DNA of 64,000 nucleotides from Brachypodius melanocephalos (lineage: Eukaryota > Chordata > Aves > Passeriformes > Pycnonotidae). Of this stretch, positions 1 to 13,139 are shown piece after piece (position 1 is the first letter of the stretch; each line of letters starts with the position of its first letter). The DNA lies in the NCBI GenBank assembly GCA_013398615.1, contig VZSR01003798.1, positions 10,415,542 to 10,479,541 of the forward strand, written 5' to 3'. Both the position numbers and the translations under genes were made by a program. The notes under the pieces were generated by a model. It had not been told where the DNA came from. It saw only the letters and a program-made list of their open reading frames with translations, and ran no database searches.

Positions 1-3000
1 GACAATCATTTATCTAAACACCCCAAATTTCCAAGTTTGTTGAATTCAAACAGCCTCATATGGGTAAAAATGTCACGACATGATGGCTCAGGAAAAGAGC
101 AAACCAACAATGTTCTGGACCTGGGTTAAAGTTGCATGGCTTGTACAGACAGGATTTATACAATCGAGAGTTAGGCTTCAGAGATTAAAGGTGAGCTCAA
201 GTCATTGGTAATTATGTAAAGAAAACGGATCAGCAAATGAAATTCTGCTACAGGATGAAAATGCATGCATTGATTGAGCTTTTTTAATCAGTTTCTATTT
301 TTATTGTGTTCCTATTTTCCTCTTTGTTCAATAATGAAGGGGAGGGGTTGTAAGCATCCAAGCTTGAGCCCCCATATGCAGAACAAAGTTTCCATTGCTG
401 TACATTATCAAACTGGGTGTTAATTTCTTCCAATTTTATTTCAACTTTGCCATGGGACATCTGTTCTTGTGCGCTGTGTTATATCATTAACACTTTCTAC
501 ACTCTGTTACAAGAACTCTGACAACAATTTTGAAAGGATGTTCCTGCTTTAACTTAAGAATTCTAGAATGTGCTCTTTAAAAATTAAGATGCCAGCACAG
601 CTCTCTCATTATGGTAACAGCTGAACATCCATTTCCAAGCTGAGCATGTCAGGAGAAACCAGATGTGGTGTGATATGTACTGCATGACAAACTTGTTACT
701 TAATGGTCTGTGCTATACCCTACAAAGAGCAGATATTTTCTACTGCTAAGTCCTTGGAATTTGTGAACAAGGCAGCTCCAAATCACTCCTTTTCCAAATA
801 ATTTCTTTTTAAGAGTGAAAACCCAACCACAGTCCACATTTCTACAGCAAAATCAGACCCATTTGTTATCAATTTTCAGTGGAAGGGAGATTTCCCAAAG
901 GGAGAATCAATCATCCAGAATTCTTTTCCACTCCAATGTAAAGAAACTTCAGTTTATGTAATTAAGACTAAGCCCAAATTTGTCTGAATCTTCAAAATTA
1001 ACAGTGCAAAGACAAACTTATGGTTTATTCCATGATACAGCATTACATTAGGGCTGGATGTCAATTTTAATAAAGTTACTTTTTATCAAAAAAAGTAATT
1101 TGCCTAAACTGAGCATCCTTGGGACTGCAGCACTATTTGAGAAAAGGGATACAGAAGTCCCAAAATACTGTTTATTTAAAGCTGTTCTCTTAGTTGGCAT
1201 AAGTTTGTCTTCAGCCTAATGAGCATTTCCATGTAGGTTTCCTAGCTGAAAAAAAAGACAGTGCAGTTTTCCAAACCAACAGGGGTTGTTCTAAGACCTA
1301 AATCTGGGAAACCAATCAAAAAACACTGGAATATTTGGACCAGATTCCCAAATGTAATTGTAAAATTATAAATGATTTTCGCTGATTAGATCTGGAATAA
1401 TTGCAGGGTAGCTGAAACCCAAGGCTGTGTGGCACTTTAAATAGGTTCAGGGTTTATTATTAATGCATCACTTGGACCATAGGATCAGTGGGCTTGGGGA
1501 GGAAAGAAAATAAAGGTCCTGGCTTCCAAACCAGCTTTCTTTGGATTACTCAGATACTCAGCTTCTATGTCAGCTTGCTTGTGTAGTGAAAGAAAGAACA
1601 CAGGCACAAAAATCCCATCCATGCCTTGTCCCTGGTACAGGAATCAGTCTCTGGATTTCTGTGGTGGCCTAATAACGAGGATACAGGAAAGGATGTACAA
1701 TGCCTGACACACGAGCCAAGGGCTTGGTTATTGTTCACAATAAATCACTACCTAATTACACTTTGCCAAACAGCATCCACAGCTTTCTAGAGGCACACAC
1801 CCAGCAAGCATTCTGTAATACTTATAATATTGACGACTTCAAGCGACAAAATTGAAACGAGTCTAACTCAATTTAATTTACTTTATCAATGAACACTTCC
1901 GTGTTGCTTCTTACTGAAGGAGTTTGATTTTAGTGGTTGCCACTTAAAAGCTTGGGAAGTTTTGGAAGACTGCTTTCATGATAAAAAAACCCCAAAACCC
2001 TACTGCTACAAGATAAATACACAATGCAAAGAGTTAACATTTCCACTCAGAGACCCTCATCTTGACAAGAAACTTCTCAGATAGATATGCCTTTAACCTT
2101 GCTAGCTTGCCAATAATCCAGCTGGGTAATAACGGCAGGCACAATGGTAGGGGAGTGACATCTCCACCATAATAAGCAGCTAAAACAGAGACAATTTCAT
2201 CCCAAACCAAAACGAGCATTTTGTCAGCTGTTACTATAATGCACAACTGCTGAAAATAGGGTGTCACAAATAATGATAAATATTCATTAGGACATCATTA
2301 CACGGCTCTGAGGGACACGGCTCCAGCAGAGCTGCCATTGCTGGTTTACAGCTCACTGCCCTTCTCTCAAGATGCTAAACTCCCCGAACTGATGGCCAGC
2401 AATGATTTTTTCCTAAATATCAGCAGGAAACACGACTGTTTGGGATTTCATGGCGGGCTCCCAGTGCCTCGCAGGAGTGAGCTTTTAAAGAGAAACAAAA
2501 GGAGAAGGGAGCCCACAGGCAGATGGTAGGCAGCCCGGGAAAAGTCATGCTGTGCTGGCTGACCAGCCAAAAAGAAACAGAGGGAGATGGTCCGGCAAAC
2601 CCATTGAGGAATAGACAAGGGGAAAACCTTGGGGGGGTCTCAAACAGCTTCCTTCTGTTGCTGGTGCCTCTATTCCCTGAAGTGCAGGGGATCAGAACGA
2701 AGCAGAACTCGGCAGAGAATGTGTGATACCACACCAGCAGCCCCTGGCACCACTGCCTCTTTCCTTTCTGCTCCTGTGACTCCCCAGCCTGCCACAGCTT
2801 CCATCAGGCTTTGTATTGAAATGGCTTTAGCCATCCAAGGAGCAACAGGTAACAAAATAAAGATAAAAGAGAGAGTCTCAGGCTGAACCTGCCCTAAACT
2901 TGTGGATTACTGTATCAACAATCTTGCATCCATTTGACCGGATGCAACAAGGTTTTTGAGAAGTTCCAGAACAAGATCTGCACTCCACAGCCGTAGGAGA

Positions 3001-3379
3001 GCTGCAACTAGCATGTATTTTTATGTACTGATAATGCTCCTGCAGCCTCATAACCTATCATTAACACATATAACTCGTATCATTAACACATCATTGCAAT
3101 ATAGCGAGACTGGCAGGCCTATTTCTATTACAGACCTTTGAGTTCTCATATGGTAAAAAGAAATGCATTCAACCCCTCAATTCCCCCCGCTCCTACATAG
3201 GTGTATTTATGCCCTGGCTTTGCAATGATCACCTGATTTCTACGTGTCATCACCATCCACAACGGCTTAAAAGTCACAAACAGATCAAATCACAGACGCG
3301 AAGAAAAGACAGCTTAAATAATTATAGCAGGGTCCATCTCTTGAAGCACGGGCTCTTGCTGTGTAAGGGATGGGAAGCA
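1..3379. other. Non-coding flank, left edge
   Basis: I see no exon, RNA gene or recognisable transposon here. The sequence is AT-rich and CpG-poor up to about 2.3 kb. From 2.3 to 2.8 kb it becomes more GC-balanced, and several short open frames overlap on both strands there, which is typical of chance. By conserved gene order this flank would lie between CYP19A1 and TNFAIP8L3, but nothing in it resembles an aromatase exon. Confidence 0.6.
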
Positions 3380-3580
3380 TGGAGAGGCAGCAGCGTTCCT
3401 GCAGCCCGGGCAGAGCGGGGCGAGCAGGGTTTGCAGCGCTGGTCCAGCTCTCCCTCCCCTCTGCCGGCAGCTCCCCGGGCACCGGCACCGCTCCGCACCG
3501 CACCAGCTCCCTCCTCAACAAGAAAACACACCTTTTCCATGCGCTGTTCAAGGAGATTTTATCTCCCGATCGACTACGCA
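3380..3580. promoter_or_regulatory. Small CpG cluster, possible promoter or first exon
   Basis: About 15 CpG dinucleotides lie within 200 bp, in a neighbourhood where CpG is rare. The core at 3390-3510 is GC-rich with repeated CCGG and CCGC motifs. Unmethylated CpG-dense patches of this kind often mark vertebrate promoters. Open frames cross it on both strands, but I recognise none of the translations and see no convincing splice donor. It could be the promoter of a non-coding RNA, a minor promoter of a neighbouring gene, or simply a GC-rich patch. Confidence 0.4.
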
Positions 3581-3690
3581 AATTACAGAATGTAATACTT
3601 ATAATGACACAAATTCTTATTTTAAACCGCCTGATCCATTATTCAAATTGCAGAATATGATGCTTGTAACCATACAAATTCTCATTTAAA
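3563..3690. repeat. Diverged tandem duplication, unit about 65 bp
   Basis: Two adjacent copies of about 65 bp can be aligned (3563-3627 and 3628-3690). The best-matching 47-48 bases are at 3579-3626 and 3644-3690. Both begin CAAATT, continue CAGAAT, share CTT-TAA and ACAAATTCT, and end in a TTTAAA-like string. Identity in this part is roughly three quarters, so the duplication is old. It starts at the end of the CpG cluster. Confidence 0.7.
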
Positions 3691-6318
3691 AGCAGAACAA
3701 ACAAGAAAACCCCATCAGGGTGGAAAGTTGAACAGACCATTTCATCTCTTTGCCGACCAAGACCTAAATCGCCACCAAAACTTTCTCTCTCTAATTTTTG
3801 CATAAAGATTCTTCATAGTATTCTAACTGATCGCTGCTTATCAAATAGTCTGGCAAGGTAACAAAAAGAGAACGATTACTTTGAGAATATGAAATTCATA
3901 AAAAATCTTTACCTACAAAACCACTCCAGCAGTAACATATAGAATCCAAAAGAGAAGAGGGTGGGTGAAATTTCTCCATTAATTCAAGTGGATCACAAAG
4001 AAAGGGAGTGAAAAAACGAAGGCCAAAAATGCAGATTGCTGCCTAGGACAAGAGATTGAATTTTTAACAGTGAAATATCCGAGACATAAAAATCTCAGGA
4101 TTGTTCCAGGAAATGATCATATTACATTCCTCACTGAGCCCTTGGACCTCACCCATCTAAGTGCACAGGAAAGAAGAGAATTTCTTCATAAATCAGAAAT
4201 AAGAGAAACAGTGAATAAAGGCTGAGTCATCACAACCAAAACTTCAGCTTCCACCTACACCTCTTACACATGCACACAGAGAGAAGATGAACAGCATTGT
4301 TTATGAACACTGACACATGTTAATATCAGATGAGTCATAATACAAGGTATTTCAGGATTCATTTTATCATAGCACGTTAGAGGGATACAAAAAAAGGACT
4401 GCTTAAATCCAACCCACATATGCTTTGTCCAGTGCTGTGTAAGATTGCCTTTTCATACTGTATTTTTCAATATCAACAACATCTCACTTTAAACAATTAA
4501 AGTCCATTTCTCAAACTGAGGCAGTTATCCCAAAGCAGGTTTGGCTAGCAGTCAGTGTGATACTGGATGCTTTGTAGTGATAACTGTAGAAATCCTTGTA
4601 CTACTTATATTTATTTTCATTTCTTAAATCTATCGATAATTTTAAAATTTTTACTAGTTACATAATCAGTTAACTAAGAATTTCTTCTCCTACTATCAAA
4701 ATTTAGCTGCAACTGTACCCCAGCTGTGGATATTTACCTCAGTCCTCGTTCCTGCTGTATGATGCTCTGAGATGACAGCAACAGCACAGGCTCCTTGCCT
4801 CCTTCAGTGCTAAACTTTGCTATCAGACCTCTTAGACCCCTAGAACTCATCGGAAAAAAGAATGCTCTCCTTCAGTAAAATCATGAGTAGCCAGGTCCAA
4901 TTTTACCCCAATAAGATATTTTTATCTCCAGAATTGTATCAGCTACTACTTTAGATCCTTCTCTCTAAATTCTCAGTAGACTTATAACTTCACGGCACCT
5001 GGTTGGCTCTAATGAGGCTCTGAAAGTTCGTTTAGGGTTATGTGGTCTCATTTAGCCAGATTGCTGTTTGCTGGGAGTGATTTCTTGTCATTTATGGGGT
5101 TCAATCAGGGTTCATTGTCCCTCAAAATGGTGGGAAACTCTTTAATCTAAGGAAGGAGCAGGCTTGCTTCAGTACCCTGAGGATCTCCTGCAGCATTTCA
5201 GTTCACTGACTTTGGGATGACTTTCTGTGCTCCTTCAGACTCTCTAACACCTGCTGCAGCCACCGATCTGCCCTTGGGCTTGTGCTCTCAGAATGAGTCT
5301 CTGCAGTTACTCAGCTGCTCCTGGAGTGGTTACACAACCCACCCATGGACACCATCACAAATCTATCCCTTCACTTTGGCTCTCAGGGAGGAACCGGGCC
5401 TCTCAGCCATGCACAGAGGAGGTTTGGATTCTCACATTCCAAAACACCTTGTGCTGTCTCCTCCTCAGGTTTGGCACCACGTGCTGCTGATCTGATCCTC
5501 CCACTCCAGCACCCTTCACTCACTTTCCCTGTCACTCTCCAATGCTTTGCGGTGCTCAGTGCTTCCTGGGAGATGCTCAGCCTCCCCTTCCACCTGCTTG
5601 TCTGAAAATGGGAAATGCTCAGCCTCCCTCATGACTCAATCTTTACTTGGCATTCTTCTTGAATACACCAGACACTGTAATTTTAATATGACAAAAGCCT
5701 TGGCAGAAACAGATGTTATAGGAATGACTGGGTTATCATCTTTGGCTCTAAACTGCTTTCAGATAACAGGGCTGATTCTCTCCTACCTGCAGCTTTTGGG
5801 TTAATTCTTTAATTTTTATATGTATTTTACAGGTGCATAACAAACCAAGAGGGAAGATCCTGCAGGTTGGTGTTGTATCCTCTGAGATTAACCTCTGACT
5901 GGTTAATGCCCTGAGGTGCCTTCCAGCCTGGGCTACGCTGTGACCCCAAGTATTTTACAGCCTGATTGGCAGCCAGACACATTACACCAGCTAAATACAG
6001 CACTACTGCACTATGCATTGCATAATCTTCTTTTTTCCAGCTACTTTTCTCTCCACATCTTTGGCAAATAAAGCACTGGAAGAGCAAAGGGAGTCCATCC
6101 TGCAGTGGAAACAATCTGAGACTTCAAGCATTTCAATGTGTGGAGCCATAGCAGCTCTGTCCCAAACTCCCACTCTCTGTACCAGGTCCTTGACATGGAG
6201 CAGCGATGAAAGTCAGAAATTCAAGGTATTTTTCCCTTCCTTCAGATTAGCACTTTTTTTTCCTGAAGGAGCTCAAACAGTAACCATGACCCCTTACACA
6301 AACAGCTGTAGCAGCAGA

Positions 6319-6414
6319 GAAACAGCTGGATGTGGCACCTCAGTGCTAAGGCTTTGTTGTAAGCTGGTGTTTGACTCAGTCTTGGAGGTATTTTCCAACC
6401 TTAATGATTCTATA
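6319..6414 (+). mobile_element. CR1 LINE 3'-end fragment
   Basis: The stretch follows the typical order of an avian CR1 3' end: an AGCTGGATGTGGCAC-like string, then CTGGTGTTTG, then CTTGGAGGT, then TTTTCCAACCTTAATGATTC, and finally the start of the terminal ATTCTAT-type tail. CR1 (chicken repeat 1) is the dominant LINE of birds and other sauropsids and is usually 5'-truncated, as here. No reverse transcriptase sequence remains, so it is a dead fragment. Confidence 0.8.
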
Positions 6415-9400
6415 CAGGAAATAGGTAGAATTCACATAAAACTGTTAAGTAGATATTATTTAGCAGACACATCCCACAGTTCTAATCCCAGTAATATTAA
6501 AAGAAGATAGTCTTTTGTCTTAGCCAGAAAAAGGACTCAAGATCTACAGTCCAAACATTTAGTTAGAAACAATAAAGTCTCTAGTTCTTATCTAAAGACA
6601 AATCTGCATTGTCCAAGTTGAAATCACGTCGTTCATATATTGTATTTATGGGTACTCTGAAGCCCTCTGTGTGTGCAAGAGAAATAATTCACCTTAAAGT
6701 GGCCTGGACAGCAAGTTTCTGAGTAATTTCATTCTGTTTAGTGGGACTATTGTAGGGATACATGTAATCTAATTGCCTATGTTTCATGTTCCCTAGACTA
6801 CCCATAAAATGCTATTTTATTCCTGGGTTGATGATATTTAGTTATTTATAGATAGGTGGGCAGCAGAGTGCTTTTTGCCATGCTATTAGAGATGGTCATG
6901 AAGTAAAGCCCACACACAGTCAGATGAAGATGATGTTTCCATGCTGCTCCAAAAATCACATCAAGCTCTACAGAAACCATAAATGAGCATATTAACATTC
7001 TGCCATTTGAGCATCCTGATCCATTTGTGGCTGTTCGTGAATTGCTCCACAAAATATTGATTCCTGCCTCTCTGATTGCCTCTCAGAGATCATGGTTCTC
7101 TTCAGTTCAAAAGGGTGCTACACTTCTTGGCAGAAACTCTACCCCAAGACCAATCCCAGCTGCTGCATCACCCTTTCAGTCACAGCTGAAATCCACATCA
7201 TGAATTCTGTCACCTTGCCAGTGTGCAGGTATCTCCTATGGCTGTAAAGTCAGAGTCACAGGAGCAAATGTAAAGAAGCATCCAGACCCAGTCAGCTGCA
7301 AAACACCAAATGCTTTAACACTTTTCCTGATGGTATCCAATTTATTAAAGTTCTACACGAAATGTGCAACTCTGTGGATCTCAGTATTTGTCTTTTGTGG
7401 GCAAGCATGACCTACCTGTCCTAATAGATCAGGATGCATAGGCATCATTGTTATGTGAATAAATAACAGCTTTCCAAACAAAACCTCATTTGAAATGCTG
7501 GGGAAGCTGGGTTTTGTGTGCTGAAGAATAAAGCTGTACAGAAATAACCACAGAGAGAACGCATTTTCTAGGATACAGAAGCATGTAACAAACACCACGA
7601 CTATAAAAAGAGTGGATGCTAGCATAAAGAACAGGATTAGAGAAGTTAATTAAATAACTGATGCTACCTATAAACATTCTGGAAAGACAGTACAGTATAG
7701 GGCCTCCATGGTTTCCTAGCAACAAAATTTTCCCTGCTTTCTCAGAGTATGGTGAAGTTGTGGAATCCTCCTACACACAATTTGAAATCAGGGATGAAAA
7801 TAAGGATGACCCATCTTCCAGACTAGAAGCATAAAACTGCCTCAAAGCATCCTGAAACGCAGCTCAGTCAAAGGCACTGCTGGCTTAACTGGGTTTGATT
7901 TGCATATTAGGCAAGGTCAAAGGCTTAAATGTAGGGTGATCAACCCTTGTACTGAAGGGCATAACTCAATAAGACATGAAAAGTAAGGAATGTGACGTAT
8001 TTTAAAATTACTTCAGTGACCACCACGAGAATTAAAAATAATTCCCAAAGAAAATGGCAGAAAGGAAAAAGAGTTACACTGGCAGCTGTCCCCTTGCTTT
8101 CCCTAGACAGCATCAGAATGATGAACCCCCTGGTTTATCTTATATTTCACAGTGATTCCCTTGAGAAAAATCCTTTGAAATTTATTTCCCCATCCCCAGA
8201 ACAGAGAAAGTGAAAATTTATTTTGGCTAATCAGTTTTAGCCTCTACTACTATTAGTATCCCATCTGTAATGAAATTTAAAATAGCAAGTAAAATTATTT
8301 TAAAGCCCTGATAGCTATTTATAATGCCTAAATTCCTCCTCATTAAAAAGGGGGTTATGGTTTAAACAATAAAATATCCATGCAGAGATCCCTCAAAAGA
8401 AATTTCCCACCAACAGAATTAACTTTTCAATTTGGAAAGTAGCTTTCATTTCTTTAATCATTTAGAAAGCAAGGTTATGAATTCAAGAGTTTGCCAATAT
8501 CCAGGTAATTGCATCTACAACTCCTAAGAGTTATATCTTTCTAAGCACAGGATAAATCACCATCTCACACAAAGGAATGGTAAAGTATCTGTAAGAAAAT
8601 AAAACCCAATATCACTGAAGTAGTAGAAAACAATGAAATGCCCAGGCAATCCAATTTAAAGTTTAATATAGAAAGCCTTATTCTACAGGCAAAATCCTAC
8701 TAAAACTAAACAGAAAAGTAACAACATCCTCATGGCCAAAAGTGCACATGAACATTTTTGCTGTTCAGTTCCCATGGGAGTCTTGTTTCTACAAGCTCAG
8801 AGGAAATAGGACGAGTTACTACTTTGCTTTTTCACTTTATTTCACTTGCAATTAAAGTCTCCTGAGAGCATCTTACAAGGCATTGAGGTGATAGGACTGA
8901 AACTCAGCCTCATCTTTAAATCTGGTATTCCAAACATCCCAGCACAGGTTCACAGCAGTACCAAACTGCAGGCTCAGCCTCTGACTGCTGCCTCAGCTCT
9001 TCTTTAAGAAGTCAGCACCAAAGGCAGAACATAATTCAGCCAGACCAATGGCTAAAAATATGTCCATGCTCTGGTAGGTATTCAGAACTGATGCTCTCCA
9101 TCTCTTACAGTTACTTAAAAAGGGAGAGAACAGAAAATACTGAACTCTTCCATATTTATCCTCTCAACACAGGATGTACAAGCACTGCCTACATCTGAGT
9201 CTTTGAATATCTACTGGCCCATGAGAAAGAATTAAAGTAACACAGACATCTTGTTCGTAGTTTGAACACCAAATCAAATCAGACTGTTTTCAGATTACAA
9301 TAGATGCATTATTGCAATGAAAATTTCCCAGCAATGCACAAAAAATGTACATATGCAATGCATGCTGATTGGCTTCCAAAAACCAGCAAGAGTCTAAGCT

Positions 9401-11943
9401 GCCAACATGACAAAATTGTTGACAGAGAATCTACCGACTCCAGTTATTCATGATCTGGCAGTAATGGTGCAGGGTAGTTTTCTTCATAAAATACATACAC
9501 ATACACCACAAAGAAACTGGGAAAAAAAAAAAGTCTAAAATCTGCTCCAGCACATTTCAAGAGTATGTCAGCCCAAGGGAAATGTTGCTCTGTTTAATAT
9601 ATTCAGTGGCAATGGTGCTTGGTATTGCTAGGCTGGACTGTGACTGTCAGAGGGTCACAGAAATGGTCAGACTTGGAAGTTTCCTTAATGAGTGTGAAAG
9701 ATAATAAAATAAAGAGTGTAACAAAATATCGGGCAACAACTTTAGCAACAATACATCCGAGGGTAAACGAATTTAAATAGTGAAATAATTTGTGAGGAAA
9801 AAATATAACCTTACATTTTTACATTTAGAACTGAGAGGAAGACACAATGCTACCCACCTGTCTGGACAGTGTAAAGGAGACAAGTCAAACACAAAGATGG
9901 TAGAGGGGGGTCTGTTAAATGTAACAATGGAAGAAAAGAGAGAGACTGTTTTCCTTTATAGGTTTGAAGGCTCAGTTCCAAGGAGAAAAGCTTGAGTAGC
10001 AAACCAGAGGCAGCTCACCAGCCTTTTCTTCAGCAGAAATGGATAACTGAACAGTTCAGGTACAACTCATGGGATTCAGGTGAAAGCCTGTGCTCCACAT
10101 TTGACTTTAAAGCACAGCTTCTCAGTACCACATTTCCCTCCAAAAAAGAAAAATACTACTTGATTTCACAGCAGGCCTTTAAGGATAAATGTAAGACATG
10201 GATGGAATGGTAGCTGGGCTACCTGAGCATTTAGAATACAACAAAATTGTATTTGTGTGAACATGCAAGCGTGATTTGCCACTAGAACACTGCAAAAGCA
10301 TGAGACCTAAAAGCTGTCATAGGCAGATCTCCAGCACTCACACAATGAGTGGGCAGAGGAGGGTTTCAGCTAAGTTCCATATGGAATGAAGATCAAGACC
10401 AGATGCAGCCAAAATGTGAATGGAGGAGCCACACAGAGATGTAGCAACATTTAAATGGGATTATATGGGGCAGCTCCAATGTTACCAGCTCCCCTGCTAC
10501 ACCCTATTGGTAGAGATTTATAGACAAATATATTACTTGAGCCTTGAGAAAAAACATCCCAGCTTCTAAACATCCCAGTCTTTAGGAAGAAATAAAGGAA
10601 ACGGCTGCAGAGCTACAGTCACAGAGATTCAGTTTATAACAATGACTATCTAATTGCACTATTTGTACCAAATGCAAAAAATAAATCATGAAATGCCAAC
10701 TACCTCCACGTGGAGTTTCATTTAACAAGCATCTAGATAAGTGCATATATTGCTGTTAATAAACTTTTTGTGCTTTTCTCTGCACCAGTACTGTAAGGAG
10801 TGGAAACTATAAAGTGCAGAGCTCTAAGCACATGGAATTTTCCAGGTCACATGTTAAATCAAGTGTGGGACTGCACTGGGCAGGGAATATTGAAAGGAAA
10901 AAGAAACCCTGAATTCTAACCACATGTTTTGAAATGAAACAATATGCTCATTCTGTTACAGCTGAAAACTTTTCTAACTGCTTTTGGGTTAGTAGCAATA
11001 AAAAGGGAAAGTAATCTTGAGGCAGAATTTACTGTCAAGCAGCAAGTAATTACAGCAGAGTAATGAGAACACCCAATGTATACATCGCAAGCATGATGCA
11101 ATTCAATATTGATTAATTATACCATTTCTGTCATTATATTTATTAGTCTGGTTATACAAGGATAAAAAAAACTGACAAGAGTCACAAGTGAAGCTTAGGT
11201 TTTCCTTGTGAGTAATCCATGCTAAGACTTTCGTCTTTCAGAGGATCATGAAAAATAACTTTTCCTTCTACTAACTGAGCTATGATCAGTAGCAGAGAAG
11301 TAGAACTTATTCAAAAGCTTAACATTTAATTCCAATTACAGCAAAGGCTATACACTCAGAAAATAAAAAATTGCACACAGAAAATTAGGTAAGGCCAGTG
11401 CCTAGAACACACCTTGGAGAGGCATCCACAGCTGCACTGTATCAGCCCCATCCGTGACCCTAAATTCACTGTAGAGGCAGCCTCTTTGTGCTGAGAGAGC
11501 TGAAAGGCTTCTGCTGGACACATCCCTTCAAAAAGCCACCGTGTTCCTTTGCTTATCTGACTACAGCCATTGCCATTAAATAGTCAGAATTTGCCCAGGT
11601 TAGAAATTATTATTAGTTTCTAGCAATTGAAGACAGTGCACAAAATTAATTGTACTCAAATACAACCTTGCTCTTCCTACTAAACTGTGCTCTTATTAGA
11701 GAGGTGATTTAGGTTGCTTTTGACAATCATAAATGCAAAAAAGAACAACTATAACAAAAAGAGAATGAGAGAGAGACTAAAATCCTTTCAGATTCTATGC
11801 TTAGTGTGGTATCTGGCATTATTTCTGTAACTTAATATTGGGACTTTTCTGTTGCTATGTTGTCTCTGTTGCTACGTTGTTTATATCACGACTGTATGTT
11901 CCTCACATATTCTGCAGCCAAATTTTGCATTGGCTTTTCACAA

Positions 11944-11985
11944 CAGAATCCTAGAATCACTTTGGTTTAGATGTTTTTCCTTACA
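11944..11985 (-). mobile_element. CR1 LINE tail remnant
   Basis: The + strand reads CAGAATCCTAGAATCACTTT followed by a GGTTTAGATG-like string. This matches the reverse complement of the CR1 terminal repeat and the pyrimidine-rich string before it. Only about 40 bases are recognisable and they are diverged, so a chance match cannot be excluded. Confidence 0.5.
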
Positions 11986-12376
11986 TGATACTAATTTATG
12001 AGATTATATTCAGCAGTATTTGGAATTTTCATTTAAAATTTCATTTTAAATTTAATGGAAACATCTACAAAGAAAAGTCAAAATTTGTTTTCATGGAATA
12101 AAACCCTTAAGTGTCTCAACACTATGGGCTCAGGTTATGAGAGCAATATCCCAAATTACTTTAGAACTAACTTTTCACTCCAGAGGTCAAAGGTATTTGT
12201 GTCTAAACTGACCATAGCAATGTGTACATTCCAGAGTCAGAAAGTCTGAGGCCTTTTCTCAGGGAATGCAGGGAAGCAACCTTAGAACATAAGTCAAACT
12301 GGATTAATTTTTAGTATTGCAGCATTGCACAGAATAAGCCATCACTGGAAAGAATTTGTCAGAGTCCTTTGAGTTT

Positions 12377-12411
12377 AAAAAAAAAAAGACCTTTTTTTTT
12401 TTTTTTTTTTT
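12377..12411. repeat. Inverted A11 / T20 homopolymer pair
   Basis: A run of 11 A (12377-12387) is followed by GACC and then 20 T (12392-12411). The two runs are complementary and could fold back as a short hairpin in a transcript or single-stranded DNA. The juxtaposition may also reflect two oppositely oriented retroposon tails. Lengths may be inaccurate because homopolymers are error-prone in assemblies. Confidence 0.8.
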
Positions 12412-13139
12412 AAATCTCATACTCTATGTTAAGAAAAAGTCTTCACACTTGTCAAGAGTGTAAAGCTTGATCTGATGCAATAAATAATTTGCTATATGCA
12501 GCCTGAAAGCTGCACCCAGACATTGCCTTTTCCAGCAACAAGGGTGTGTGATTTGGGGAGAGAGTTGCAGACTAAAGCTGTGGTCTACAGCTACAGGCAT
12601 AAACCTCTGGCTGGAGACTGCAGCGTGCTGCAGGTAAGTGTTGAAGGCTTTGGCTGGCTTTTTGGATGTGACATATCCACAGATCCATTAGATCTCCAAG
12701 ACCTGTTTTAAAATGGCCTTTGGTTCCCAGTTAGAAAAGTACTTTTTGCTACTACTTTCCTGAGATTTTTGTGTTAGAATTCAAGTCACCTTTGGTCTAT
12801 AACAGCAAGAAAAACTAGAAACAAATAAAAGCAAAGATCTGCCTAACCTCAGAGCTGAACAAGTGACCTCAACCCTCTGAATTAAGGGATGGCTCATGAC
12901 TACAGTAGCTTGTAGGACAGAAGCAAAGCCTACAGAATCTAACTTATAAATTTTTCACTTCCAAACAATCTAATGACATGGCCATTTACCAGATATTGCA
13001 CTGTCTCCCTCAGAAAAACATACAATCAGGAAGAACCAGAATTCTGACCTTCTTGATTCTTCTGGGCACCAATACCCAAAAGAACTGGGACTTCCCCACT
13101 GGCCTCCTCTCTTCTAACTTTTGAGGACACTTATCATCA

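Larger units (their letters stand above)
3691..13139. other. Non-coding flank with scattered CR1 remnants
   Basis: No exon is supported. The sequence is AT-rich, unique-looking vertebrate non-coding DNA. It contains two CR1 fragments (6319-6414 and 11944-11985) and an A-run/T-run pair at 12377-12411. Open frames of 60-165 codons occur but none translates to a recognised protein, and the longest (6013-6510, +) runs through the CR1 fragment. A local duplication of the string ATGCTCAGCCTCCC occurs near 5573 and 5615. Confidence 0.6.

Noticed and set aside
6013..6510. 165-codon plus-strand frame
   Set aside because: It crosses the CR1 fragment, starts at an unsupported ATG and resembles no protein I know.
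1..13139. Expected CYP19A1 (aromatase) exons
   Set aside because: Gene order predicts CYP19A1 on this side, but no haem-binding exon or other aromatase motif was found, so it is presumed to lie beyond the left edge.
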